Below, piece by piece: positions 27,464 to 36,739 of a stretch of DNA of 64,000 bases. The stretch lies in the NCBI RefSeq assembly GCF_030125375.1, contig NZ_JASJUU010000003.1, positions 634,247 to 698,246 on the forward strand. Direction: 5' to 3'. The first letter of the stretch is position 1; the number at the start of each line of letters is the position of its first letter. A program made the position numbers and the translations under genes. A model generated the notes under the pieces. The model did no database searches and was not told where the DNA came from. It saw only the letters and a program-made list of their open reading frames with translations. The stretch comes from Pseudoalteromonas umbrosa (lineage in GTDB: Bacteria > Pseudomonadota > Gammaproteobacteria > Enterobacterales > Alteromonadaceae).

Positions 27464-29641
27464 ATGAATGCAACCGTGACACAGGCTGGGATGACCATTG
27501 ATGCTGACTTTTATGACTTTGTGGATCAGGAATTACTTGATGGTTTATCAATAAGCTCTGATTCTTTTTGGCAAGGTTTAGCAAGTATTGTGACCAAGCT
27601 CTCACCAAAAAACCATGCTTTGCTCGAGAAGCGCGATGAATTGCAAGCTCAAATTGACAGTTATCATGTCCAAAACCCCAATTGGAATGCTGAAAAATAT
27701 CGGACATTTTTAGAATCTATCGGTTACCTGTTACCAGAACCCCAAGACTTTGAAATAACGACTGAAGTGTCGGAGCCGGAAATTGCTCATGTTGCAGCAC
27801 CGCAGCTAGTTGTGCCTGTGAATAACGCGCGTTTTGCGCTCAATGCTGCAAACGCTCGGTGGGGGTCTTTGTATGATGCGCTCTATGGTACTGATTTAAT
27901 TAGTGAAGAGGATGGAGCTGAGAAAGGTAGCAAATACAATCCCGTACGCGGTTTTAAGGTGATGGCCTATGGCAGACAATTATTAGATAAAATACTACCT
28001 TTAAGTACCGGATCTCACATTGAAAGTACGCACTACGGTATAGTCAATGGTGTGTTGATAGTGACTTTGAATGATAGTCGTCAAGTACAGCTTGCAAGCT
28101 CGACTCAGTTATTGGGCTATCAGGGACCGCAGCACAATCCTAGGGTGATCTTATTTAAGCACCATGGGCTGCATTTTGAGATCTGTATTGATCATGATGA
28201 TCCGATCGGAAAAGTGGACAAAGCTGGGATCAAAGATATCATTTTAGAATCGGCGCTGACCACAATTATGGACTGCGAAGACTCTGTGACTGCAGTGGAT
28301 GCTGAAGATAAAGTTTTGGTTTATCGAAACTGGCTTGGCCTGAATAAAGGCTCTCTTAAAGAGCAATTTCTTAAAGGTGATCAGCAAGTAACGCGATGTT
28401 TAAATGGCGATAGAGAGTACATTTCATTGACTGGTGAACCTATCATTTTGAGTGGACGGGCGATGATGTTTGTTCGAAATGTTGGGCATTTAATGACAAC
28501 GCCTGCCGTTTTTGATGCGGATGGCAATGAAGTGTATGAAGGTATTTTGGATGCAGTTGTAACCTCGACCGCAGCGCTTCATGATTTACAGGGAAATAGT
28601 CCGTATAAAAACAGTAAAACAGCCAGCATTAATATAGTAAAACCTAAAATGCATGGACCGGAGGAAGTTGCTTTTACTGCTGAATTATTTGACCAAGTAG
28701 AGAATATGCTTGGTTTGCCTAAAAATACCATAAAAATGGGGATCATGGATGAGGAGCGTCGTACGTCGGTGAATTTAAAAGCGTGTATTGAGGCTGCTAA
28801 GGCACGTGTTGTATTTATCAATACCGGGTTTTTAGATAGAACAGGTGATGAAATTCATACTTCAATGCTTGCAGGTCCCGTGAAGCCTAAGGAAGACATC
28901 AAAACCCAACCTTGGATCTCTGCATATGAGCGACAGAATGTCGAAGTCGGATTAGCAAGCGGATTTAAAGGCCGCGCTCAAATTGGTAAAGGTATGTGGC
29001 CTAAGCCTGACGAAATGGCAAACATGATGAATGCAAAAGGGGCGCAGTTGGAAGCTGGTGCAAATACTGCTTGGGTACCCTCACCGACCGCTGCAACACT
29101 TCATTCGATCCATTACCATGAAATCGATGTTCAGGCATTGCAAAATACCTTGCTCGATCATCAAAGTCATTGTTTAGATGCGCTACTCATGCCTCCTTTA
29201 CTGCAAGATGATATGCCTCTTTCCCCCTCTGAGATACAAGCAGAGTTGGACAATAATATTCAAGGTATATTGGGGTATGTGGTGCGCTGGATTGATCAAG
29301 GAATAGGGTGTTCAAAAGTACCAGATATATTTCATGTTGGATTAATGGAAGATAGAGCGACATTGAGGATTTCGAGTCAGCATATTGCCAATTGGTTGGA
29401 ACACCAAATATGTACTCAAGAACAGGTGCTGGCGACATTTGTGAAAATGGCGAGTGTGGTCGATAGCCAAAATAGTTATGATCCCAATTACGTCCCCATG
29501 TGTACAGATGGCCATCCAAATTCTAATAGTCTCGCATATCAAGCTGCCATTTCGCTTGTACTTGAAGGAAAGCAACAACCTAACGGCTATACGGAACCTT
29601 TATTACATTATTATCGTAGGTTGAAAAAACAGACTCATTAA
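27464..29641 (+). CDS. glcB: malate synthase G
   Basis: Condenses glyoxylate with acetyl-CoA to malate. The 725-aa length and internal order fit the monomeric G form rather than AceB: TIMDCEDSVTAVDAEDKV in the barrel, GRAMMFVRNVGHLM, MGIMDEERRTSVNLKACI, and the C-terminal region with MCTDGHPNSNSLAYQAA. AGGA lies 9 nt before the ATG. A hairpin (GCTCTG with CAGAGC) near 29657-29681 follows the gene. With divergent aceA this gives the complete glyoxylate bypass, needed for growth on acetate or fatty acids. Confidence 0.96.
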   Translation: MNATVTQAGMTIDADFYDFVDQELLDGLSISSDSFWQGLASIVTKLSPKNHALLEKRDELQAQIDSYHVQNPNWNAEKYRTFLESIGYLLPEPQDFEITTEVSEPEIAHVAAPQLVVPVNNARFALNAANARWGSLYDALYGTDLISEEDGAEKGSKYNPVRGFKVMAYGRQLLDKILPLSTGSHIESTHYGIVNGVLIVTLNDSRQVQLASSTQLLGYQGPQHNPRVILFKHHGLHFEICIDHDDPIGKVDKAGIKDIILESALTTIMDCEDSVTAVDAEDKVLVYRNWLGLNKGSLKEQFLKGDQQVTRCLNGDREYISLTGEPIILSGRAMMFVRNVGHLMTTPAVFDADGNEVYEGILDAVVTSTAALHDLQGNSPYKNSKTASINIVKPKMHGPEEVAFTAELFDQVENMLGLPKNTIKMGIMDEERRTSVNLKACIEAAKARVVFINTGFLDRTGDEIHTSMLAGPVKPKEDIKTQPWISAYERQNVEVGLASGFKGRAQIGKGMWPKPDEMANMMNAKGAQLEAGANTAWVPSPTAATLHSIHYHEIDVQALQNTLLDHQSHCLDALLMPPLLQDDMPLSPSEIQAELDNNIQGILGYVVRWIDQGIGCSKVPDIFHVGLMEDRATLRISSQHIANWLEHQICTQEQVLATFVKMASVVDSQNSYDPNYVPMCTDGHPNSNSLAYQAAISLVLEGKQQPNGYTEPLLHYYRRLKKQTH

Positions 29642-29829
29642 CTTTTATACTATGAGGGCTCTGAGCTAGTTGAGGCAGAGCGCTCTTGTAAACCCCCTTT
29701 CCAATTCCCTATTTTATTTTTGTGACTCGTTTTTAGATACAAATTGATACAGTTTGTTATAATCTCATACGCTATTTTTTTCATTAATTCAATACATTAG
29801 TTAGCTAATAATAAAGATAAGAAACTGCT

Positions 29830-30678
29830 ATGTACTTTAAAAGAAAGTGGGTGCCTATATGTTTGGCTGCTTCAATTTTTCATTTTCCAGCCGCTTACGC
29901 AGAAGAAAAAGCCAGCTTTTGGGAAGGGTTTTCAAATAAGCGCGAAGCAGGCGGATTTCTGTCATTAGGTTTAGGGGTCTCTTATGGCGGAGGATTACTT
30001 ACAAATATTGCTACTCGGCCAATTTTAAATATCAACGGTAATTATTACTTCGAAAATGGACTTTTTGTTGAAGTGCCTGGTAGTGATAGTAAATTTGAAC
30101 CGCAATGGGCGATGGGCTACAACCTTTATAATTCTAGCGAGTGGGAGTTTGATGTCATTTTCTCGGCTGCGCATGCACACATTTCTTACTATGGATATGT
30201 ATCCAACGCCTATGATGAGCGAGATTTGACTGGGTATGTTGGGCTTCGTGTCACTGGTGCCATAGGCAGCTATCAAATTCAAACCATCCTTGCGCCCAAA
30301 GCGGATAATAGTGAATATGACGGAGGGGCTTACGCCTCTTTTTGGATTGCGAAATCATGGCAACACAAAAATTGGCACTTTTATAGCTCTATCGGCTTTC
30401 AATATCGTAACAGCGCTATGCTTAATTATTACTATGGTGTGCCTTACAAATCAGCAAGAGTAGATCCTTATCAAGCCTCTGGTGGGGTGAATACTAAATT
30501 GAAGTTGGGTTTTACGACGCCAGTTGGCAAGCGCTGGGTGGTTGATGGCGCTATTGGATTGACTGATTACGCTACCAGTATTGACGATAGTCCGTATTCG
30601 TTAGATGCGCTTAATACCATCTCCAATCGTAGCAGGCTTGGTCGCCATATAAGTGTCACTATGAGCTACGTGTTTTAG
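29830..30678 (+). CDS. MipA/OmpV-family outer membrane protein
   Basis: A 282-aa outer-membrane beta-barrel protein. It has a signal peptide ending near AAYAEEKA, alternating aromatic strands throughout, and the terminal Phe (MSYVF) typical of barrel proteins. The family includes MltA-interacting proteins and antimicrobial-resistance-linked barrels. It is the first gene of an apparent operon with DUF3019, an RstA-like regulator and its kinase, gaps being 8 to 10 nt, so the barrel is probably controlled by that two-component system. Exact cargo unknown. Confidence 0.88.
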   Translation: MYFKRKWVPICLAASIFHFPAAYAEEKASFWEGFSNKREAGGFLSLGLGVSYGGGLLTNIATRPILNINGNYYFENGLFVEVPGSDSKFEPQWAMGYNLYNSSEWEFDVIFSAAHAHISYYGYVSNAYDERDLTGYVGLRVTGAIGSYQIQTILAPKADNSEYDGGAYASFWIAKSWQHKNWHFYSSIGFQYRNSAMLNYYYGVPYKSARVDPYQASGGVNTKLKLGFTTPVGKRWVVDGAIGLTDYATSIDDSPYSLDALNTISNRSRLGRHISVTMSYVF

Positions 30679-30686
30679 GAGGCGAA

Positions 30687-31055
30687 ATGAAAAAATATAT
30701 TGCTGTTTTTTTCTTTACGCCAGTCCTAGCATTTGCAGCCTCTAACGAGCCACAGTTTATCATTAAGCCTGAGCAATGTGTTGCATTGGAGCAGGGACAA
30801 GAATGCTATGTTGATGTTTCTGTGAGCTGGCAAACGAACAGTGTTGGTAACTATTGCTTATTTGCCAACGAGCAGCAGTTGCATTGCTGGCAAAATGTTG
30901 CACATGGAAAATGGCAAAGCGAACTTATGATGACGGATAATTTAGCAGTCAGCCTAAAAAACGGCAGTGAAAAAATTATCTTCACCAAAACAATAGAATA
31001 CGCTTGGATTTATAAAAAAAGAAAAAGCAAAGCGGTACGATGGAGAATGTTTTAA
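30687..31055 (+). CDS. DUF3019-like secreted protein
   Basis: A 122-aa exported protein with a signal peptide (MKKYIAVFFFTPVLAFAAS) and four cysteines in the mature part that could form disulfides (in PEQCVALEQGQECYVD and YCLFANEQQLHCW). I believe this matches DUF3019, a family of unknown function commonly placed with MipA/OmpV and a two-component pair in Alteromonadales. GGAGG lies 6 nt before the ATG, and the gene starts 8 nt after the barrel gene. A sensing or envelope-stress role is only inference. Confidence 0.8.
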   Translation: MKKYIAVFFFTPVLAFAASNEPQFIIKPEQCVALEQGQECYVDVSVSWQTNSVGNYCLFANEQQLHCWQNVAHGKWQSELMMTDNLAVSLKNGSEKIIFTKTIEYAWIYKKRKSKAVRWRMF

Positions 31056-31065
31056 GGATGTGTAG

Positions 31066-31758
31066 ATGAGTCAGTGCAAGGTTGCTTTAGTAGAAGATGA
31101 TATCGAGTTAGCCCAGTGGATAGCGGATTATCTCAGAGCAAAACAGTACCATGTTGATGTTTATCACGATGGGTTAGTTGGCTTTGAAGCGATTCAAAAG
31201 ACCAAGCCAGATCTCATTATTTTAGATGGCATGCTACCCAGCATGGACGGCTTAGATGTGTGCAAAGCCTTACGGCAATCAATGCAAAAGCCTATTTTAA
31301 TGTTGACGGCCAGAGATGAAGAAATTGACGAAATCTTAGGGTTAGAAATGGGCGCTGACGACTATTTAACAAAGCCGGTGAGGGGTCGGTTATTGGAAGC
31401 CAGAATGAGGACTTTGCTAAGACGTGCCACAGTGACTAAAGAAGTTAATGATGAAAAATTAGTGATAGGTGCCCTTGAAGTTGATATGGGTAATCGACAA
31501 GTGCAACTCGGTGGTCAAAATATTCAAGTATCAAGTAATGAATTTGATGTCTTATGGGTCCTAGCTAAGCACGCAGGGAGCGTCGTAACACGTCAGGATT
31601 TAGTGCAGGAGCTGCGAGGTTTTGAGTATGACGGCTTTGATCGCACCATAGATTTACGCGTATCTCGGTTACGGAAAAAGCTCGGTGATACAGAAGCGCC
31701 TTACAAAATAGCCACGGTGTGGGGCAAGGGCTATCAGCTGTCTAAGGATACTTGGTAA
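31066..31758 (+). CDS. OmpR-family response regulator, RstA-like
   Basis: A 230-aa regulator. The receiver domain has EDD at residues 9-11, Asp in ILDGMLP and Lys in TKPV. The DNA-binding domain has EYDGFDRTIDLRVSRLRKKL, close to RstA, and ends VWGKGYQL. It follows DUF3019 by 10 nt, and its stop overlaps the next ATG in TAATG. It is expected to control this envelope operon. Confidence 0.92.
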   Translation: MSQCKVALVEDDIELAQWIADYLRAKQYHVDVYHDGLVGFEAIQKTKPDLIILDGMLPSMDGLDVCKALRQSMQKPILMLTARDEEIDEILGLEMGADDYLTKPVRGRLLEARMRTLLRRATVTKEVNDEKLVIGALEVDMGNRQVQLGGQNIQVSSNEFDVLWVLAKHAGSVVTRQDLVQELRGFEYDGFDRTIDLRVSRLRKKLGDTEAPYKIATVWGKGYQLSKDTW

Positions 31759-31787
31759 TGTATTTATCTAGAAGGCCGTCTTTTTAA
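31758..31787 (+). other. nine-codon leader frame fused in register with the kinase gene
   Basis: ATG in the TAATG overlap opens the frame MYLSRRPSF followed by TAA, then immediately ATG of the kinase in the same reading frame. The nine residues look like a normal cytoplasmic N-terminus for this kinase type, so TAA may be a nonsense change at codon 10 with reinitiation, or a true mini-leader. GGA lies 11 nt upstream. Confidence 0.5.
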
Positions 31788-33047
31788 ATGTGGCGGTTTG
31801 TCATTGCGCTTGTGAGTGTGCTAGTAATCGCAAGCATAGCTCTGGGTCAGGTCTTTGATGTCCTCTATTCCTCAGAGGAGTCTGCACAATCTGATGTATC
31901 AGAGCAACTTGCTTTGGCATTGCCATTATTAGAGATAATGGCATCTCAAGAAAGTCATCTCGTTTTCGATAAACAACTTCAACAGAGAGCTCTAGGTAAT
32001 AGCAATGCATCTATACGCCTTCACGCTATGGATGAGTATCCTTTGCCGACTCAATTACAACAGCAGCTTCAAAGACAAGAGCCTGTATACCTCGAGACGC
32101 AGGATCACGTGAAAGTTCATCTGATGACCAGTGAGCAGAATATTTTGGTTTATCAGTATAATAAGTTGGCTGAACAAGATGATTACCGCCTTTCTTTAAC
32201 GCTTATTTTTTACTTTCTTCTCGTCATCATTTTAGTGCTTTTCTTAACCCCTTTTGTTCGTCGGCTAATGCATTTGAGCGATACAGCCGCCAAATTTGGT
32301 GATGGCCAATTAGATATTAGGTTAAAGGTGGGTACGCTTTGGTATATTCGAGATATTGAGCTGTCATTTAATCAGATGGCAAACAAGATTAACCTGCTCA
32401 TGGATGATATTAAATTACTTGCTGGTGGGTTATCCCATGAGTTAAGGACGCCATTGGCCCGAATACGCATGGGCCTAGATACCATTGTCGAAACACAAGA
32501 TGAAGCGCTTAGGACTAAATACGAAGCGCGCGTAAACCAGCAATTAGATGATATGGAAGGCTTGCTTATTCATATGTTGGATTTTGCGAGGTTGCAGCAT
32601 AGTTTAGATGAGGCCAACCCTCAGCCGCTTGATCTGGTCACGGCACTCCCTAGCTTGGTTGATCTCTCTTTTGATGGTGCCGTTGAGCTTAATATCACAC
32701 CGCAACAAGCGCTAATTCATGTTGATCAACGTTATTTTTCTATGGCTATCTCTAATATCATTGATAATGCGCTGAAGTATGGATATAGCCGTTGTGTGGT
32801 GACGTTAACGCAAGAGAAAAATGAGTATGTGGTTGTAATCAGTGATGATGGAAACGGCATTGATGCGAGCAAAGTAGCAGAAGTGTTTAAACCATTTGTC
32901 AGGCTTAACCGCCAGCACTGCACTGGATTTGGAATTGGTTTAGCATTCAGTGCCAAAATTATTGCGCGCTATCGAGGGGAAATATCCGCGGGCGTTTGCG
33001 CAGAACTAGGGGGGGCCTGTATAACTGTGAAGTTCCCTGCCTTATAA
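31788..33047 (+). CDS. sensor histidine kinase, RstB-like
   Basis: A 419-aa inner-membrane kinase. The first membrane helix starts at the very N-terminus (MWRFVIALVSVLVIASIAL), a periplasmic sensor covers about 25-125, and the second helix is near 137-157. A HAMP linker precedes HisKA with GGLSHELRTPLARIRMG and the ATPase domain with AISNIIDNALKYG, DDGNGID and GFGIGLAFSAKI. The start lacks cytoplasmic residues and a good ribosome site, which fits a truncated N-terminus (see the leader frame directly upstream). Partner is the RstA-like regulator. Confidence 0.9.
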   Translation: MWRFVIALVSVLVIASIALGQVFDVLYSSEESAQSDVSEQLALALPLLEIMASQESHLVFDKQLQQRALGNSNASIRLHAMDEYPLPTQLQQQLQRQEPVYLETQDHVKVHLMTSEQNILVYQYNKLAEQDDYRLSLTLIFYFLLVIILVLFLTPFVRRLMHLSDTAAKFGDGQLDIRLKVGTLWYIRDIELSFNQMANKINLLMDDIKLLAGGLSHELRTPLARIRMGLDTIVETQDEALRTKYEARVNQQLDDMEGLLIHMLDFARLQHSLDEANPQPLDLVTALPSLVDLSFDGAVELNITPQQALIHVDQRYFSMAISNIIDNALKYGYSRCVVTLTQEKNEYVVVISDDGNGIDASKVAEVFKPFVRLNRQHCTGFGIGLAFSAKIIARYRGEISAGVCAELGGACITVKFPAL

Positions 33048-33310
33048 AATGCGCTTATATTGGTGAATAATTATGCTGACGATTTTATTGTGGTAATTGG
33101 CATTTGAGCTTTGATGGGTCTAAAACTTCCCTTGTTTTGTAAACAAAATAGTACCTAGTACGCTGATATTGGTACCTTTAAAAGGGAATATTTTATCTGT
33201 CACATAAGTTTAATAATTTATAATTCCTGTTCGTACAACGGATTAGGATTTTTGCTCTAATTTGTGTTTGACCAATTTGGAACCTTCCTATACATTCCTC
33301 CTGAAATTTA

Positions 33311-33425
33311 CACAAACTGTAGTTACTGGCAAACTAGGTGAAAGCCTAGGACGCAAAGCTTCCGGTCTAAATGCGCTGTATATTCATGCAATGCACACGA
33401 TAGCGGGGTTGCTTCATAGTTAGGG
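33311..33425 (+). ncRNA. cyclic di-GMP-I riboswitch (GEMM)
   Basis: The block CCTAGGACGCAAAGCTTCCGG, spaced from a GAAA-type loop helix (ACTAGGTGAAAGCCTAGG, whose first and last parts pair) and followed by GATAGCGGGGTTGCT, matches the conserved core of the GEMM-I aptamer. In this class c-di-GMP binds between the P1-P2-P3 helices. It lies 80 nt upstream of the beta-helix/LamG gene. No clear terminator hairpin is visible between aptamer and gene, so control of translation or a weak anti-terminator is possible. Confidence 0.92.
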
Positions 33426-33504
33426 ACACTGTGAATATTCAAGAGGGATGTGACTGCCAGATCTACTCAATACCACTACCGAACGTAGTTATTTGAGGAT
33501 AGAT

Positions 33505-35736
33505 ATGAAAACATTTTCTAATAAATCATTACTTGTAGCACTATGCGCTGCGACAGGTTGGTTTCCAATGCAAGGCTATGCAAACGATTTCTGGCATAGC
33601 TACCTAGATTCTAGATCATCACAATCAGATCTAAGAGATCCAAACACGCAAATAACAGATGATCAGATCATCTCTAATTTTTCATACGCGGGCTACCAGT
33701 TCTCAAACCAAGCGATCCCGAGTATCAATGATCTGGGTTACCGTATTTTTGATGTAACTGGCTACGGTGCAGATATTGCCCCAGGCCGTTCGGACAAGCA
33801 AGCGGTACGTGATGCCATTATCGCAGCTGAAAAGCATATTGATGAGGGGGGGAAAGGCGCAGTTATTTATTTCCCTAACGGTACGTATGATTTGAACACT
33901 GTGTCTGATGTTGCCGATATAGATAAGTCAGATACTGTTGAAGGTCGTAAGAGTCGTGAAAGCGCAACAATCAAAGTATCACGTGGCAATATGATATTGC
34001 GTGGTGAGAGCCAGCTGAGTATTTTAAAAATGGACCAGCATTTAGATTTAGTTTATCCAAATAAAATGTGGACAAGTCCTTATCTATTTGAGATTGGTTA
34101 TAACTACGCTAACCGTGACCCTAAAGTAAAAAGTGTGCGCGAGTCGGTAACCTCTCCTAGCAAAGAGCGTTTTATTACTGATATTACTTCTAGCCACCCT
34201 AGACAATCTACACGTTCTGTACAAGTTCGTGATGCATCTTTGCTTAAAGTAGGTCAGTGGGTACAACTGTCTCGTTTTGACCCTCGCCCAGAGACGATTG
34301 CCAAAGCATTATCACCTTATAAGTTAGATGGTAAGTGGGGCATGATCAAAAAAGGGGTTCGCTCACAAGAGTTTCATCAAATCACTGCCATTGAAGGCAA
34401 TGAAGTGACATTCGCCGCGGTTATTCATCATGATGTTGAAAACGATGGATATTGGGGCTTGAAACAAGCACGTCTGGTACAAAATATCGGTGTTGAAAAC
34501 CTGACAATTCAAGGTAATTGGCAGGAAGCATTTAAACATCATAAAAGTGGTGTGCATGATGGCGGGTGGAGCGCTATTCGTTTCTCTCGCGTGGCACATG
34601 CATGGCTTAAAAACGTGGAGTTTATCGACTTAAACCAAGGTGTTTCTGTGGTAAACAGTGCTGCTATGACCCTAAAAGACTTAGCGTTTACTGGTAACCC
34701 AGGCCATATCAGCTTGGACATTAATGCATCGACCCATGTTTTGGCACAAAACATTGATGATCAAGCTGAGCACTGGCATGCGGCGGGCTTTTCTCATAAA
34801 GCGGCGGGTAACGTAATTTCTGGTTCGACGCACTCGCCTGACCGCTTCCATAACTTGCATGCCAATATGCCTTACAGCAATTTAATTGAAAACAGTACTG
34901 GGGGTTGGAATTATGGCTTTATGGGCGGCTCTGTCGGTGCACAACCTAACCACCTTAAGCATTTAGTATTTTGGAACATCACAAACACAGCACAAAACGA
35001 GTCAATTGATAAGTGGGCGTTTATGCGCCACGACAGCAAGTACGGTCGTGTGATCATGCCATATGTAGTTGGCTTAAAGGGTGCTGGATTTAATGGCTTT
35101 GAGAGTCAGCAAAGATATGACACAAGTTTGGCTGATAAGCCACAAGCACATGTGCAAAGTCACACTGATATCGAAAGTTTATACGCGCAACAGTTACAGC
35201 AACGTCGCTGTGCAAAAAAAGTGACTGGTGACAATTTAATAGGTGCTTGGTCATTGAAAGGCAGTGTATGTGACCTGTCAGGCCATGGGCAAGACGGCAA
35301 AGTATATGGTGAATACCAAGGTACATTTAATGGCGTTGATCAGCGCATTGAGCTTGGAGACATCGACCAATTTAGCAAAATTGATCTTGAGTTTAAATAC
35401 GATAACTTCAGCACAACTAAAACGGGTTTCATGTTATCGAAAGGCAATTACGGTACACAAAACGCATATTACATCCAAGTAAATAAAGAAGGGGTGATTA
35501 GTGCCCGTATCAATGGCAAAGGCGTTAATGCTGGTAATTTTGCTGATGGTAAATGGCACAAACTTGAAATGCAGTTAGAGGGTAACGTCTTATCACTGAG
35601 CATTGATGGTCAGTCAATGGGCAGCAAGAGCATTGTGCTACCAACGCAAAATGACGTGCCACTTAGCATTGGCTCTACACCAAAGAACACTTACCCGTTC
35701 AAAGGTGAAGTGAGAAACGTTCGCGTATATCGCTAA
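33505..35736 (+). CDS. secreted pectate-lyase-like beta-helix protein with LamG domain
   Basis: A 743-aa exported protein. A signal peptide (to about residue 25, GYANDFWH) is followed by a right-handed beta-helix domain opening with YGADIAPGRSDKQAVRDAI and YFPNGTYDL (about 70-550), as in the pectate-lyase-3 superfamily. A C-terminal LamG/concanavalin domain (about 580-743) starts at LIGAWSLKGSVCDLSG. It probably binds or cleaves a surface or matrix polysaccharide. I cannot name the substrate. Start chosen at 33505 with GAGGAT 4 nt upstream. The c-di-GMP riboswitch in its leader links it to biofilm or attachment decisions. Confidence 0.85.
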   Translation: MKTFSNKSLLVALCAATGWFPMQGYANDFWHSYLDSRSSQSDLRDPNTQITDDQIISNFSYAGYQFSNQAIPSINDLGYRIFDVTGYGADIAPGRSDKQAVRDAIIAAEKHIDEGGKGAVIYFPNGTYDLNTVSDVADIDKSDTVEGRKSRESATIKVSRGNMILRGESQLSILKMDQHLDLVYPNKMWTSPYLFEIGYNYANRDPKVKSVRESVTSPSKERFITDITSSHPRQSTRSVQVRDASLLKVGQWVQLSRFDPRPETIAKALSPYKLDGKWGMIKKGVRSQEFHQITAIEGNEVTFAAVIHHDVENDGYWGLKQARLVQNIGVENLTIQGNWQEAFKHHKSGVHDGGWSAIRFSRVAHAWLKNVEFIDLNQGVSVVNSAAMTLKDLAFTGNPGHISLDINASTHVLAQNIDDQAEHWHAAGFSHKAAGNVISGSTHSPDRFHNLHANMPYSNLIENSTGGWNYGFMGGSVGAQPNHLKHLVFWNITNTAQNESIDKWAFMRHDSKYGRVIMPYVVGLKGAGFNGFESQQRYDTSLADKPQAHVQSHTDIESLYAQQLQQRRCAKKVTGDNLIGAWSLKGSVCDLSGHGQDGKVYGEYQGTFNGVDQRIELGDIDQFSKIDLEFKYDNFSTTKTGFMLSKGNYGTQNAYYIQVNKEGVISARINGKGVNAGNFADGKWHKLEMQLEGNVLSLSIDGQSMGSKSIVLPTQNDVPLSIGSTPKNTYPFKGEVRNVRVYR

Positions 35737-35841
35737 TTTTTAAAGGGTGCCTACCAAGCTGGATAAAAGTGTTTGGCACCTAATTTCAAGATTTATTTGG
35801 CCAGAATAGACGGCCGACAAGATAGTAGTAAGGTATTAAAC

Positions 35842-36012
35842 ATGACAACATTACCTCCATATAAAAAGTATGCAATCGTGGCTCTAGCGTTAGTATTTGG
35901 CTGGTTCTCAACCTTTATGATTAATGGTATTGAAGTTAACGAAACCTCTATGTATTGCTTAAAGCTTAAAGATAAAGCAAACATGGATTTATGTAGCAAA
36001 GACATACTGTAA
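35842..36012 (+). CDS. small hypothetical membrane protein
   Basis: A 56-aa protein with one membrane helix (YAIVALALVFGWFSTFMI) and two cysteines in the short C-terminal tail (YCLKLKDKANMDLCSK). AAGG lies 8 nt before the ATG. No family recognised. A GC-rich hairpin follows at about 36027-36051. Confidence 0.6.
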   Translation: MTTLPPYKKYAIVALALVFGWFSTFMINGIEVNETSMYCLKLKDKANMDLCSKDIL

Positions 36013-36249
36013 AGTTGATTGTGAGGCTCGGTGCATACCTAATGTGCCGAGTACTATATCGCAACTTTAGGTGTTGCTTATTTTAATTTACTTTTTTCAA
36101 TTGAATAACTTTATTAGCCCCACCCTGCTCAATTTAAACCCTTTTTAAATATATTATTAGATCTTCAGCTCTTGAGTAGTTGATTAAATAGTCTACACAT
36201 TGTTACAAATTTTGGTTATCTAGTTTGCTATATTCAATGTCCAATTGGA

Positions 36250-36648
36250 ATGTGTGAGACTGTTTTGAAAAACTGTAAACAGAGTTTAGTGTTATTGGTT
36301 GTTGTGGGTTTGAGTGGTTGTGTTTTTGCACCGAAAAAAACGACCTATTTAGATGAGCATTGCGATATTGTGCGAGAAAAAACGGATATCGATGTCATCA
36401 TCTTTGCTGATGAAGCATCGAATGTGGCGCCTTATTATCCGAATGATATTTATATTCCTGCGTTGGTGGCCGCAACAACAGCTGCATTTTCATCAATTGC
36501 TTATATATATGACAATATACAGGACTCAATTGAGTACAAAGAACAGTGCGGTGACAGAGCACACTCGGAGCAAGGTGCAAAAGGCACTGCGGAATCTGCA
36601 AAGTCATGTTCAGATAGTGACCTGTGTGGAATCGAAAGAAAGCGATGA
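36250..36648 (+). CDS. putative lipoprotein of unknown function
   Basis: A 132-aa protein with a lipoprotein-type signal (LLVVVGLSGCVFAP, lipobox LSGC near residues 21-24). Mature part has a second hydrophobic segment (ALVAATTAAFSSIAYIY) and a serine- and cysteine-rich tail. No family recognised. The ATG lacks a strong ribosome site; a TTG nine codons later... is possible as start but would keep the same signal. A competing frame across the 3' half has no signal or family character and is rejected. Confidence 0.6.
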   Translation: MCETVLKNCKQSLVLLVVVGLSGCVFAPKKTTYLDEHCDIVREKTDIDVIIFADEASNVAPYYPNDIYIPALVAATTAAFSSIAYIYDNIQDSIEYKEQCGDRAHSEQGAKGTAESAKSCSDSDLCGIERKR

Positions 36649-36658
36649 GTGATATTTT

Positions 36659-36673
36659 GTAAAGGGGGTTTAC
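36659..36673. repeat. GTAAA-GGGGG-TTTAC dyad, second copy
   Basis: Same 15-bp core as the palindrome at 25239-25255, placed in the gap between the lipoprotein gene and the hsp20 gene. Confidence 0.5.
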
Positions 36674-36739
36674 GGCAACAGAAAAAGCCGCATATAGCGA
36701 CTTTATCCAAGGGGTAATCAAATAGGTTGTTTGTTGAGT

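Noticed and set aside
36353..36652. 99-codon frame overlapping the lipoprotein gene
   Set aside because: The competing frame has a clear lipoprotein signal; this one has neither signal nor domain.
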